Of a DNA stretch of 64,000 nucleotides, positions 9,680-19,149 are shown piece after piece. This DNA comes from Mesorhizobium plurifarium. Lineage in GTDB: Bacteria; Pseudomonadota; Alphaproteobacteria; Rhizobiales; Rhizobiaceae. A program made the position numbers and the translations under genes. How positions within the stretch are numbered: the first letter of the stretch is position 1; every line of letters begins with the position of its first letter. Location of the stretch: positions 71,319 to 135,318 of the forward strand of contig CCNB01000012.1 in assembly GCA_000824785.1 (NCBI GenBank), written 5' to 3'. The notes under the pieces were generated by a model. It did not search any database. It had not been told where the DNA came from and saw nothing but the letters and a program-made list of their open reading frames with translations.

Positions 9680-9886
9680 TTACTGAACGCGTTCGTCGGC
9701 CACCTTCTTGACCGTCTGAAGGTTGGTCGTAACAGTGCGCAGCATCACACTCCTTTCCGTCGCCTCCGCGCTCATCTTCGTGAGCGCCACAATTTGAGCC
9801 TGGAAGGCGGCAGCGCCAGCCCCGTCAGCAGCCATATTGCCAATGGCCGGAGCAGCACCACCAGCAGCGGGAGCAACTTTAGACAT
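9680..9886 (-). CDS. nopA: NopA, T3SS pilus/needle subunit
   Basis: 68 residues: a Gly/Ala-rich start followed by one long helix (AAFQAQIVALTKMSAEATER...TVTTNLQTVKKVADERVQ). Size and the SctF/SctI-like helical pattern agree with rhizobial NopA, the main subunit of the extracellular T3SS pilus. It is second in the operon after nopC, which is the arrangement known in NGR234 and S. fredii. A strong hairpin separates it from nopC and may affect relative expression. The NopA call rests on size, position and pattern. Confidence 0.75.
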   Translation of the reverse strand: MSKVAPAAGGAAPAIGNMAADGAGAAAFQAQIVALTKMSAEATERSVMLRTVTTNLQTVKKVADERVQ

Positions 9887-9935
9887 ATCGTTTTACCTTT
9901 CCGTTCGAATTGTGCCGTGCTTGACGGCTCACACT

Positions 9936-9962
9936 CCTGACGCCGAAGGATCCGGCGTCAGG
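9936..9962 (-). other. Ten-base-pair stem-loop between nopC and nopA
   Basis: Perfect inverted repeat CCTGACGCCG / CGGCGTCAGG (9936-9945 with 9953-9962) around a 7-base loop. It includes the nopC stop codon. No T-run follows in the direction of transcription, so it is more likely an mRNA-processing or stability element, or a partial attenuator, than a full terminator. Confidence 0.7.
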
Positions 9963-10239
9963 CATCCTCTTCCATGTCACCCATAGCGTCATCGAAATCA
10001 GCCATGGAATCGCTCGTCATTTGGAACGCAATGGAACTCAGAACACTTTCGAATGCCGCACTCTGATCTACGGCTTGCGCGTCATTTCCGGAACTGACCG
10101 AACCGCTGTCCCGACCGCCCGCCGCAATCGGTCGGCCACCACCAGAAGGCCCGCCGGGCTCATCCCGCCTATCCCCATGGCCCGCACGAGCCAAGGAAAC
10201 ACCGGCGCCGCCACCTCCACCTCTAATTGATCCGACCAT
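9958..10239 (-). CDS. nopC: NopC, secreted T3SS protein
   Basis: 93 residues from the ATG that begins MVGSIRGGGGGAG. It is small, acidic and glycine/serine rich with no membrane helix, ending in a strongly acidic tail (FDDAMGDMEEDA). It is the first gene after the tts box (about 75 bp upstream) and is followed by nopA; nopC-nopA is the conserved start of this operon in other rhizobia. NopC is a rhizobium-specific protein secreted by the T3SS. An upstream in-frame start adds ten residues but lacks support. Confidence 0.65.
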   Translation of the reverse strand: MVGSIRGGGGGAGVSLARAGHGDRRDEPGGPSGGGRPIAAGGRDSGSVSSGNDAQAVDQSAAFESVLSSIAFQMTSDSMADFDDAMGDMEEDA

Positions 10240-10313
10240 CAGGTACCTCGGTTCCTTTATTGCCCTCAAGAGGCAGCGATGCCGTGTTGAAAATCGACTT
10301 GCTCAAAGTAAGA

Positions 10314-10339
10314 GCGCGAGCTTTCGAGAAGCTGACGGC
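10314..10339 (-). promoter_or_regulatory. tts box for the nopC-nopA-...-rhcV operon
   Basis: Minus-strand CGTCAGCTTCTCGAAAGCT fits the TtsI-binding consensus almost perfectly and lies about 75 bp upstream of nopC. Any open frame drawn across it (10266-10493) is therefore unlikely to be a gene. Confidence 0.9.
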
Positions 10340-10896
10340 TCACAAAAAAACAAAAGGGCGCTGTTACAAAACTGATAGTCGTGTACGGGCTGGCCTGCTC
10401 ATATCGATGCGACGGCGGCTTTGAAAGGCGCCATTTTCCCGGCAGGGCGGGATCGGAAGGAGCAGTAATGCTCGGTGCCGCATTGAAGCACATTTGATGT
10501 GAGGCGTTCGGACTAGCGAACCCTGTCGATGGATGAATTCATATGGTAGGGCGCTCGACGGTCATCCTTATAGACCTTTTCACCATCGCCGCTAAACCGG
10601 CGGTCCATAGGTATATGGCGCAGGTGCGGAACGATGCTGTATCTTTTCAGACGCAAGTCAGCGAGTGCTTTTGCCAGCGAGCGCTTGGCGGCTGCGGCGG
10701 CGTTTTGGGTCGGCAGCAAATCCGGAGCGCGATGAGGCCATCGACGATGGCCCCCTGGCTCCGTTTCGGTGGTTATTACGCTCTCGATCGGTGTTTGCAC
10801 TGCCCAGCGACTTGAAACGATACAGAAGGTTCATTCACACGCTCCCTTCGGTTCCTGTGCTTGTCTAGGTTTATCCTGGTGACGCGACCATATTGG
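10340..10896. other. Intergenic between tts box and SKWP effector stop
   Basis: A 95-codon minus-strand frame (10513-10800) has a protein-like composition but no recognisable family and no good ribosome-binding site. Nothing else is supported here. Confidence 0.45.
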
Positions 10897-13800
10897 CTAA
10901 TTGCTGAGTGGCGGCCGCGTTGGGCACAGATGGGCGTGTAGCGCGCTGAGGCATGGATCCGCGTTCTTTTTGCCTTGTTGGTGAGGCGGGACGAAGGTGA
11001 GATCGGCTTGTTGGTAGAATGGTCTGCGCTCATCGCTCAGTTGGGCGATCTTTTGCTCCCGGTCAGGGCCTTGCAGCAGCGGGCGGTTTTTATCCCTTTT
11101 GAGGCGCTTTATGATCACCTCCAGCTTGGTATCGAGCCAGATCGAGACCGCCTTGTCGCCGATGAGACGGCGGGTCTGCTCATGCATGAAGGCGCCACCG
11201 CCGATGGCGATCACCGCGGGCGCGGCCTCCAGCAGACGGGGGATCAGTTTCGCCTCCATCTCCCTGAAGTAGGCCTCGCCGTGCTCTTCGATGATTCGCG
11301 AGATCGATTTACGGGCCTGCTTTTCGATCATTTTGTCTGTGTCGCGGAAGTTGAGCTGCAGTCGCTTCGCGAGAGCTGGGCCGATGCTGGATTTGCCGGC
11401 GCCTGGCATGCCAACGAGCACGACCGGCCGACTGCCGAGGGCCGCGAGGAGTTCCTTCGCCTGTGATGACCCGACTGTCTGCAGCATGTTCGATTGCCCG
11501 ACAGGTCGCAATTTCCCAGTGGCGCTTGCCCTGCGTTCGCCTTCGGCTTCCCAATGAAGCAAGGCCAGAGCGCCATCGGGGACTGCGACGCCCTGGCAGT
11601 TTTCCATGACGCGCTGCATGAGTTGCTCCGCAGGAACGTCCCCACCCACCCGCCGCAGCTGGTCCAGCTGCTTGTATGTGTGATGATTGGCGAGCTTGGC
11701 TTGGTAGCTGGCCGGCGTATGGAACTCAAGCTGGAAGCGATAACCATGCGGTGTGGCGAGCACGCTCTGGATGCCACTGAAAGTGGGATTGCGCATCCTG
11801 AACCAGTTGGTCGTGTGGCGTTCGGCGTAGCCGCGCTCGTCGAAGGCCAACATGGCTTTCTTAAAGCCACGGGTAAACTCCTGGTCGGGCAGTTCGAAAA
11901 TGTGGCGGACAGCGTTGCTAATCAGCTGCGGCACGCTGCCAGAGGGGGCGTTCAATCCGGTGAGCTGTTCAGCCATCGAGGCTTCCGATCGCACCCGGCG
12001 ATCGAAATGCGGCATGTTCACCGGGATGCCGGCCTGCCCGAGGCTCTCGGCAACCGAGATTGCCGCTGCGGTGATTGCCTCCTCTTCAACTCTGGCGCGC
12101 GTCGCCTCGATTCTGGCCCGCTCCGATGCTTCTTGGCGGCTCAGCGTTGCCGTCACATCGGGATCCACGGCGGCAGGGCGGCGGCCGGAGCGTTCAGGCA
12201 ACAGGCCGTTCTGTGCGGCGAATTTGATCGAGGCCTCCATGACGGAAGCCGCCAGCGTGGGATTGTCCTTCAACTCCTCCAAGGTCGCATCGACATCGAA
12301 CCTGCCCTGGCTGAGTGTCGCCGCCATGCTCTTTACGTAGGGCACGGGCTGCAAGCCCGGCGTCTGGCATAGGAGCCGCTGCAGCTCATGGCTTTTTTTC
12401 AGAAACCGGCGGGTGCCGGTGTCGGATTTATAGGCGTCCGTCCCGACCTTAATGCCGAGGCTCAGCAGGTTGCTTGTGCTTTCGACGAGGTCGTCCGGAT
12501 TGTAGCCATCCGGGGAAGGATCGATCCGGGCTTGAGTGTGGTCGAGCAAAAGCTGGATGCGGTCGCGAGGCTGGGACGTTGCCGGATAGCTCTCCGCCAA
12601 TTCCTGGAAGAGGTTTGCAAGCGCTGGGCTCACCGACAGGCTTAAATCGTCCACGGTCTCGACGGTTGCGGACAAGCTTTGCTGATCCGCCTTCGCCGCC
12701 CATGCCGCAAGATCGGTCACAAGCAACGCGGCCATCTCGCGCGCGACCGGATGCTGGGCCACCTCGATCTCCTGCCTCGCCCTGGCGAGCGTGTCCTGAA
12801 TATCCTGGCCCCGCACCTCTTCCGCATTCAAAAGGTTAATGATGTCCCGCCTGAGCTCGTGGTGAATGCCTTCGTAGGTGCCGAAGACAGCACGCTCGGC
12901 AAACCAGCGTCGTGCCTCGTCGGACTGCGCCAGAAAGTTTCTCTGCAGGCAGCTATAGGTTTCCAGGACGTCCTGCGTGGTGGCAAGGATCTGGCGGGCA
13001 CGACTGAATTGGTAGCTATCGTCCTTAAGCGCCGGGGTATGCGACTTCGCCGGCTTGAGTGAGCGAACGCCGCGCGCTTGTTCCTTCTCATCGAACTGCC
13101 GCACATGCTCATAAAGCTGCGGCCGGTCGCCGATGATGATGACGGCGTCCCCGTCGAAGTCGCCATCAAGCTTCTTCTGTTCACTGGTCGGGATAGCAAC
13201 CAAAGAGCCCGGAGCAAACACCTCCGTCGCCTGGAGGATGCCTATGCTGTCGACCGGCGTGTCCACCTTGGCGCGATCCTTGCCGTGTGTCCAGCTCGAA
13301 TGCGATTTGACGTCTTCGGCGGACAGTACCAGCCCACGCTCGGCGTAGTCGGCCGGCCACATCTTATCTGGTACGACGATCAGGATGCCTTTGGCAAAAA
13401 ACATCGGATCGTCGCCCGCCAGTTCTTTCCCCTTCTTCTCGGCGACATTGAAACTGTATTGAATGGCTACGCAGCGATCCAGGAAGGCGGCAGTCGCATC
13501 CCCACTACCTGCCGACCTCACTTGCGTGGCGCCAAATGGCCGCAGGTTGGCCTTGTCATAGGGGGCTCGCCCGATCAGCACGCCACCCCTTCCCGTCAAG
13601 GTCTCGCTCTTGAGCGTGGGCACATGGACGCAATCATCACTGGACGGTACGGCAACCGCGCCGGGAGCGTCGATGTGTCCGGCCGTCACGGTGCGAAAAA
13701 GATCTTCGGCACTCAGCTCTTGTCCTTCTCTGCTGTCGAGCCAGGTCTTGGCCTTCTCGCGCGTCTCATCCGCCACCAGCTCGCTGCGCGGATAATGTTG

Positions 13801-16800
13801 CAGCGCCGAGGCAGGAACGGACGATCTCCTTCCCTCAGCAAAGGCAGCCACCCGATCGAGACCTTGGCCTTGAGCGGCCCGACGAACAGCCGGCATACGC
13901 TCGGCCAACGATGCCTTTATGAAGCCGCAACCGTCATGCGGTCGCAAGGCGATCGGGCCTTCCGGCCCGGTCAGCCTGAAGGGATGCGCCTCGCCCGTCG
14001 GACGGTCCGGCAGCAGCGACAGTTTGAAGGCTCCTTCGAGTGCGTAGTCGTGGGGCCCTAGACCTTTGATCGCCGGGGGCGCGGCAAAGCCCCGGCGCTG
14101 CGTGTAATAATAGGCTTCTTTGAATGGCGCCCAGGATCGCGACAGCTGCTCGAAAGCCGTACCCGGTGCAGTTTCGGCATATGGAATTGCCAGCAGCTTC
14201 CCCCCGAGCGCCTGAGCCCCCGTTTCGCCTGGAGCGCGGGCGGCGATCTGGGCAAGGGTCTTTTTCGGCGGTTTTGACTTGCTGCCGCCGAATAGATCCA
14301 TCCGGTACGGCACACCCTCGACACTCAATGTCCGCCCCAGCATGAAGGCGCTCGGCTTTCCCGGCAGTTGTACCGCGACCACCTTCACCGCCCCTGAGGT
14401 AAGGCGATGGAAAATGGAATAGCGCGTCTCCGGCTCCGTCGGCAATCGCCGCCCCTGCATGTCCACCACCGGCAACTGCATTAGCCCCGCATCACCCTCC
14501 GGCGGTCTCGGCTCGTGGTCCATAGCACGCAATACCTTATGGACATCGAAGACGGCGGCTGGATGGCGGGCCTGGATCAGCGCCGCGTTCTGCGCCATGA
14601 ACTCGTCCAGCGCCTCGACCGGGCCCTCTGCCTCGATCTGCGCGATCAGGTTCCAGCTCATGTTGGAAAGGTCGCCTTCGATGAGGCCGCGCGCGCTGGC
14701 CAGGATCTCCCTGGTTCCGCGATGCAACTCATCCCGACGTCGCTTCAAAGTGGAACTTTCGGCATCGACGTAGGGCTTCTTGTAAAGCCCCTCAAGGACA
14801 GCACGGGCCTTGAGCACTTGATAAATCGACAAGGCGGGACAGCGGCTCGAATTCGGTCCAGCGATCCGCTCGGCCTCGCTTGCCTTGAGTTGCGCCTTGA
14901 TCTTGTGCTCCACGACTGGCTGAATGTCATTCAGCAGGCTCAAAGTCTGCCTGCGGTGCCAGCGCAATGCCCTTTGGGAGCTGCGCGCTAACGGCACCAG
15001 AGCGGCGCAGAGATTGCCCATGGTCTCGAGATTCTCCGGGGCAAAGCCAGAGGTCCGACGCAATGCCTCGAGCCGATCCAAGCCTGCCCGTGCCAGTAGA
15101 CCCAAATCGTCATGCAACTGCGCCTTCGCCAGCGCCTTGAAGATATGCGCGATGCTTAGCGCATCGGCCTGCTCCAGGCGATCGCTGGCGTAATGAAGAT
15201 GATGGGCCAGCTGATGCAGCCGATCCCTCAGCAGAGCGGTGTCTGCGATTTCTCCGGCGTCCTGTCCCCGTACGACGCCGCGCCCAAAGATATTGGCGAT
15301 GGTGCCGAGCGCGACGGTAGTGAAGGTGCTAAATCTTGGACCCGCCACGCCGAACCAGCGCGCTATATCCATGATCGCCCCGTGGCATTCCGGTTGTTCG
15401 GGCCATTTGCCGAAGCCATGCAGGACAATAGCAAGTTGCTGCGAGGAGAAATCGGGCAGCCCCCCGGTGCGGTCGGCGCGACAACGAACTTCAGCAGCAA
15501 TTGCGACCGAGGCGTCCCCGCACGCCGTCTCGTCAGTCCACTTGCTGAAACCGTTAACCAGATTTGCCAGATCCTGCGGATTGAAAGCAGATAGCTGCTC
15601 GGCGCGATCGGCACGGCGAACCACATCGCCGGCGATCGCGACGGTAGCCTCGCGACAGCCCGCCTCTACCGGCCACTTGCTGAAGCCATTCACCAGGGTC
15701 GCCTGCTCCTGCGCAGTAAAATCGGTCAGCTGGGCGCCGCGGCGGCGAACCTCACCGGCAATCGCAACGGTGGCTTGGCAACAGCCCGCCTCTACCGGCC
15801 ACTTGCTAAAGCCGTTCACCAGGTTCGCCAGAGACTGCGGGGTACAATAAGATAACTGGCCAGCTAGGTCAGCGCGGCGCCGGATCTCGCAACCGATCGC
15901 ACCGGTAGCGCGGCGACACTCCACTTGTTCCGGCCATCTGCTGAAGCAACCTACCAAGTTGGCCAGATCCTGCGGATCAAAGACGGACAGCGCGTCGGCG
16001 CGGCGGCGAACCTCGCGGGCGAGAGCGACGGTGGCCGCAGCACAATCCGCCTGGTTTGGCCATTTGCTGAAACCGATCGCCAAGTGTGCCAGATCCTGCT
16101 GGCTGAAAGCAGATAGCTCATCGGCACGGTCCCCGCGATGAAGCATCTCACCAGCGATCGCGACCGTGACGTCACCACAGGCTGCTTCATCGGGCCATTT
16201 GCTGAAACCGAGCGCAAGGTTCGCCAGCTCGCGCGAATCAAAACCAGGGAGCCGGCGGGCACGGCGGCAAAGAACCTCACCAGCGATCGCGAGCGCGGCC
16301 TCGCGGCAGCTCGCCTGATCAGGCCACTTGCTGAACCCGTTCACCAGGCTTGCCAGATGCTGGTGGGCAAAACTGGAAAGTCGGCCGGGGCCGCGGCGAA
16401 CCAGCTCACCAGCGATCGCGACCGTGGCGCCACTACAGCTCACTTGGTCCGGCCGTTTGCAGAAGCCGTTCACCAGATTCGCTAGTGCCTGCGGAGTAAA
16501 ATCGGACAGCCTATCGGCGCGGCGACGAATCTCACAGGCGATCGCGACCGTGGCTTCGGCACATGCCAACTCGGCGGGCCACTTGCTGAAGCCGTTCACC
16601 AGGTTCGCCAAGTCCTGCGAATCAAACCTCGAGAGCCGGTTGGCAAGACGACGGACTTCACCGGCGATCGCGACAGTGGCGAGGCGTGAACTCTCTTTTC
16701 CAGGCCACTTGCTAAAGGCGTTCACCAAGTTTGCCAGGTGCTGGTGAGTGAAATTGTCGAGCCGATCAGCTTCACTGGCGCGGCGACGAATCTCACTCGC

Positions 16801-18531
16801 GATCGCGAGGGTGGCCGCACCACACCCCGTTGTGTCAGACCACTTGCTGAAGCCGTTCACCAGATTTGCCAGGCCCTGCGGAGTAAAATCAGATAACGCG
16901 TCGGCGCCGCGGCGAAGAACCTCTTTGGCAATCGCCGCCGTGGCCGCGCCACAGCCTGTTCTCTCCGGCCATTTGCTGAAACCGTTCACCAAGTTCGCCA
17001 AGTTCTGCGAATCAAGAGCAGAGAGCCGGCTGGCGCCGCGGCGTAGCACCTCACCAGCGATCGCGCCTGTCCCGTCACCGCAGCCTGCGGCTTCCGGCCA
17101 TTTGCTGAACCCGTTCACCAAATTGGCCAATTCCTGCGGATGAAAATCACAGAGCGAGTTGGCTTGGCCAGCGCGACGGCCGACTTCGCTGGCGATGGCG
17201 ACGGTGGCCGCGCCACACCCCGTCTCTTGCGGCCATTTGCTGAAGCCGTTCACCAGATTCGCCAAATGCTGTGGCTCAAAACCGGCGAGGCCGTTTGTCC
17301 TTTCGGCGCGGCGACGGACCTCACCGGAGACGGCGACCGAGGCAAGGCGTGAGTTTTCCTGTTCGGGCCATTTGCTGAAGCCGTTCACCAACAGGGCCAG
17401 GCTTTGACTGTCGAGTTCCCGAAGCACTTCGCTTTGCCGGCAGCAAAATTCAGCAATACTGCCCATTCCATTTTGGCAGGCCGGCACCCGTGGATATCGG
17501 CTAAACGATAGCGCCAAGAGCGGAAGCGCTTTGGGCTCGACATCGATGAGCTCGTGGGCAAATCTAGACACCTGAGCTGCCATGGCCCGGCAAGCTTCCA
17601 TGCCTGCCGGACCTTCCTCGCGGCTCACAGCATTACAAACTGTGGCATATCCCCATGTTTGCCGGGCGCGGATATCGTGCTGCCAGTTGGTGACAAATCG
17701 AGATGTGAACTGGGCAGCGGCCTGTTGCAGGAATGTTGCAAGTTCCGGCATCTTCAGTTGTTTGCGATAGCGCACCACAGCCATTGAGAATTTGCGGATG
17801 TCACCAGCGAAACCAATGTCGTGTAGGGCGCCATTAAGCAGTTCTTGCGAGTTTGCAGTGCGGCCATCCCGCCTAGCTACATGGTCGATAGGTCGTTCGC
17901 CTGATCTGGCAGCCAGATCGGGTACGCTTTGTCTATGCGGCGGCAACGCGTCGATGCGCGAGCTTCCGGCCGCTTGATGGCTGCGCCAGGATTCGCCACC
18001 GGGCTGCCGCCTTGGTCCGTACCGTTGCGAGATTCCGCCGTGACCGTCCCGCCCGGCTTTATCGTCGACAGGCCATTCACCCCGTCTCGCAGCCGGTTCG
18101 CTCACGCTTTGCTGACGCGGTGGGCGCGCGGCTGTATATGAGGGTCCAGCCGATCGATCGTCGCGCCAGGGTTCGTCATCAGGATGCAACAAGCCTTCTT
18201 CTCGGGATGGACCCTCGCCCTCCGACACCGAGGGGAAACGACGACGACGCCCACTGATTTGACCTAGAGCAGCAGCCAAAAGTCGGTGTGAGCCAAGCGA
18301 GGGGCCGGCAGGGCGGGCGCCGACAGCATCGTCGGCTTGGGGCGCAATGGGAGCGGAGGACGTCCCTTGGTTTTGAGGCCCAGAGTGCATCCGCTGCACG
18401 ACGGAATTGAACGATTGACTGCCTTCTTCAGGGGCGCGGCCTGATTGCGGGCGCGAAGCGCTCGATCCCAGCGCGCTGCCGGACTCAGCACCTCCAAGGT
18501 GCGACCTTCCCGATCGTCCAATGCCCGTCAT
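10897..18531 (-). CDS. Giant SKWP-repeat T3SS effector with C-terminal shikimate-kinase domain (RipS/XopAD/Mlr6361 family)
   Basis: 2544 residues from the ATG at 18531 (GGAG upstream; a TTG six bases earlier is unlikely). The first ~330 residues are polar and disordered, as in a secretion signal region. Residues ~345-1050 hold 16 clear units of about 42 residues with the signature LANLVNGFSKWP plus a degenerate first unit, the hallmark of Ralstonia SKWP/RipS effectors, Xanthomonas XopAD and M. loti Mlr6361. Residues ~1100-2350 are a long conserved region containing GRAPYDK (1654-1660), DFDGD (1791-1795) and DAYKSD (2032-2037). The C-terminus is shikimate-kinase-like, with P-loop GMPGAGKSS at 2374-2382, then DTD, GGGAF and NRPLL lid residues. 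Mlr6361 is a known T3SS-secreted protein. It is probably injected into host cells; its biochemical role is unknown. I saw no tts box directly upstream. Confidence 0.92.
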   Translation of the reverse strand: MTGIGRSGRSHLGGAESGSALGSSASRPQSGRAPEEGSQSFNSVVQRMHSGPQNQGTSSAPIAPQADDAVGARPAGPSLGSHRLLAAALGQISGRRRRFPSVSEGEGPSREEGLLHPDDEPWRDDRSAGPSYTAARPPRQQSVSEPAARRGEWPVDDKAGRDGHGGISQRYGPRRQPGGESWRSHQAAGSSRIDALPPHRQSVPDLAARSGERPIDHVARRDGRTANSQELLNGALHDIGFAGDIRKFSMAVVRYRKQLKMPELATFLQQAAAQFTSRFVTNWQHDIRARQTWGYATVCNAVSREEGPAGMEACRAMAAQVSRFAHELIDVEPKALPLLALSFSRYPRVPACQNGMGSIAEFCCRQSEVLRELDSQSLALLVNGFSKWPEQENSRLASVAVSGEVRRRAERTNGLAGFEPQHLANLVNGFSKWPQETGCGAATVAIASEVGRRAGQANSLCDFHPQELANLVNGFSKWPEAAGCGDGTGAIAGEVLRRGASRLSALDSQNLANLVNGFSKWPERTGCGAATAAIAKEVLRRGADALSDFTPQGLANLVNGFSKWSDTTGCGAATLAIASEIRRRASEADRLDNFTHQHLANLVNAFSKWPGKESSRLATVAIAGEVRRLANRLSRFDSQDLANLVNGFSKWPAELACAEATVAIACEIRRRADRLSDFTPQALANLVNGFCKRPDQVSCSGATVAIAGELVRRGPGRLSSFAHQHLASLVNGFSKWPDQASCREAALAIAGEVLCRRARRLPGFDSRELANLALGFSKWPDEAACGDVTVAIAGEMLHRGDRADELSAFSQQDLAHLAIGFSKWPNQADCAAATVALAREVRRRADALSVFDPQDLANLVGCFSRWPEQVECRRATGAIGCEIRRRADLAGQLSYCTPQSLANLVNGFSKWPVEAGCCQATVAIAGEVRRRGAQLTDFTAQEQATLVNGFSKWPVEAGCREATVAIAGDVVRRADRAEQLSAFNPQDLANLVNGFSKWTDETACGDASVAIAAEVRCRADRTGGLPDFSSQQLAIVLHGFGKWPEQPECHGAIMDIARWFGVAGPRFSTFTTVALGTIANIFGRGVVRGQDAGEIADTALLRDRLHQLAHHLHYASDRLEQADALSIAHIFKALAKAQLHDDLGLLARAGLDRLEALRRTSGFAPENLETMGNLCAALVPLARSSQRALRWHRRQTLSLLNDIQPVVEHKIKAQLKASEAERIAGPNSSRCPALSIYQVLKARAVLEGLYKKPYVDAESSTLKRRRDELHRGTREILASARGLIEGDLSNMSWNLIAQIEAEGPVEALDEFMAQNAALIQARHPAAVFDVHKVLRAMDHEPRPPEGDAGLMQLPVVDMQGRRLPTEPETRYSIFHRLTSGAVKVVAVQLPGKPSAFMLGRTLSVEGVPYRMDLFGGSKSKPPKKTLAQIAARAPGETGAQALGGKLLAIPYAETAPGTAFEQLSRSWAPFKEAYYYTQRRGFAAPPAIKGLGPHDYALEGAFKLSLLPDRPTGEAHPFRLTGPEGPIALRPHDGCGFIKASLAERMPAVRRAAQGQGLDRVAAFAEGRRSSVPASALQHYPRSELVADETREKAKTWLDSREGQELSAEDLFRTVTAGHIDAPGAVAVPSSDDCVHVPTLKSETLTGRGGVLIGRAPYDKANLRPFGATQVRSAGSGDATAAFLDRCVAIQYSFNVAEKKGKELAGDDPMFFAKGILIVVPDKMWPADYAERGLVLSAEDVKSHSSWTHGKDRAKVDTPVDSIGILQATEVFAPGSLVAIPTSEQKKLDGDFDGDAVIIIGDRPQLYEHVRQFDEKEQARGVRSLKPAKSHTPALKDDSYQFSRARQILATTQDVLETYSCLQRNFLAQSDEARRWFAERAVFGTYEGIHHELRRDIINLLNAEEVRGQDIQDTLARARQEIEVAQHPVAREMAALLVTDLAAWAAKADQQSLSATVETVDDLSLSVSPALANLFQELAESYPATSQPRDRIQLLLDHTQARIDPSPDGYNPDDLVESTSNLLSLGIKVGTDAYKSDTGTRRFLKKSHELQRLLCQTPGLQPVPYVKSMAATLSQGRFDVDATLEELKDNPTLAASVMEASIKFAAQNGLLPERSGRRPAAVDPDVTATLSRQEASERARIEATRARVEEEAITAAAISVAESLGQAGIPVNMPHFDRRVRSEASMAEQLTGLNAPSGSVPQLISNAVRHIFELPDQEFTRGFKKAMLAFDERGYAERHTTNWFRMRNPTFSGIQSVLATPHGYRFQLEFHTPASYQAKLANHHTYKQLDQLRRVGGDVPAEQLMQRVMENCQGVAVPDGALALLHWEAEGERRASATGKLRPVGQSNMLQTVGSSQAKELLAALGSRPVVLVGMPGAGKSSIGPALAKRLQLNFRDTDKMIEKQARKSISRIIEEHGEAYFREMEAKLIPRLLEAAPAVIAIGGGAFMHEQTRRLIGDKAVSIWLDTKLEVIIKRLKRDKNRPLLQGPDREQKIAQLSDERRPFYQQADLTFVPPHQQGKKNADPCLSALHAHLCPTRPPLSN
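15380..17500 (-). repeat. SKWP repeat array inside the giant effector
   Basis: About 17 tandem in-frame units of roughly 125 bp, each encoding an Ala-Asn-Leu-Val-Asn-Gly-Phe-Ser-Lys-Trp-Pro helix pair. Some units deviate at the signature (FCKRP, FSRWP, FGKWP, FSKWS, FSKWT). The arrangement suggests an elongated HEAT/ARM-like solenoid, which is inference. Confidence 0.9.
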
Positions 18532-19149
18532 ATCCAATCTCCAATGCGGGCAATGCGCCGCCTATAGTGTCGAGGCCTGATTCGCTCATCTGGAGAGCGA
18601 GAAGTGCGATGGACCGGGTGCCCACGCGAAGATGGTCTTCACGAAATGGGGGGCTGAAAAGTCTGACGTTGGCCATGCCCTCATCAGCGCGCTCGAAGCG
18701 CATGCGACCCAAGTACTCGCAGATTGGTCAGCTCAAGCTGCGCGAGATCCCAGCGGTTTCGTTCGAGGTCTCCTGGATCGCCCTAACGCGATCGCTTGCA
18801 CGGCATCGGCGGCGATCCCCAAAAGCTTGTTTAATCCGGAGCACGCGCAGTAGTCGCGGCAGGCGATGTCGCACGCACGTTGGCGGCATGGAAATAACGG
18901 GAACCGCAGACATCGAGCCATGCGCCAAAGGCGACGCTGTCTTCCTGGGCGCAAGCAGGTTCTGGCTTCGCCTTCTCGCCGTGATGACCTTGCGCGCGTG
19001 GGTGCTTCGCATTCTTTGGCGCTCATCCCAATCCCGCCCGTACCACCCGACAGACATCAATCTTTCGCAAATGTTTCTTTCCTGAGACAATGACAAAGCT
19101 TTGGCCATCAAACATAGCCGTCCTTACCTGACATAAACCTGACCTGCGC
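18532..19149. other. Intergenic upstream of the SKWP effector
   Basis: No gene is recognised. Plus-strand frames at 18567-19085 and 18632-18853 have no family resemblance or start signals. A tts box was looked for on the minus strand here and not seen. Confidence 0.5.

Noticed and set aside
10266..10493. 75-codon minus-strand frame upstream of nopC
   Set aside because: It spans the tts box and has no family resemblance.
11494..12372. Long plus-strand frames opposite the SKWP effector (also 13078-14061 and 15239-15850)
   Set aside because: They are antisense shadows of a GC-rich repetitive gene; the minus strand carries all recognisable domains.
15380..17500. Regular ~125-bp repeats considered as a CRISPR or minisatellite array
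   Set aside because: Period and content are explained by in-frame SKWP protein units; there are no short identical repeats with unique spacers.
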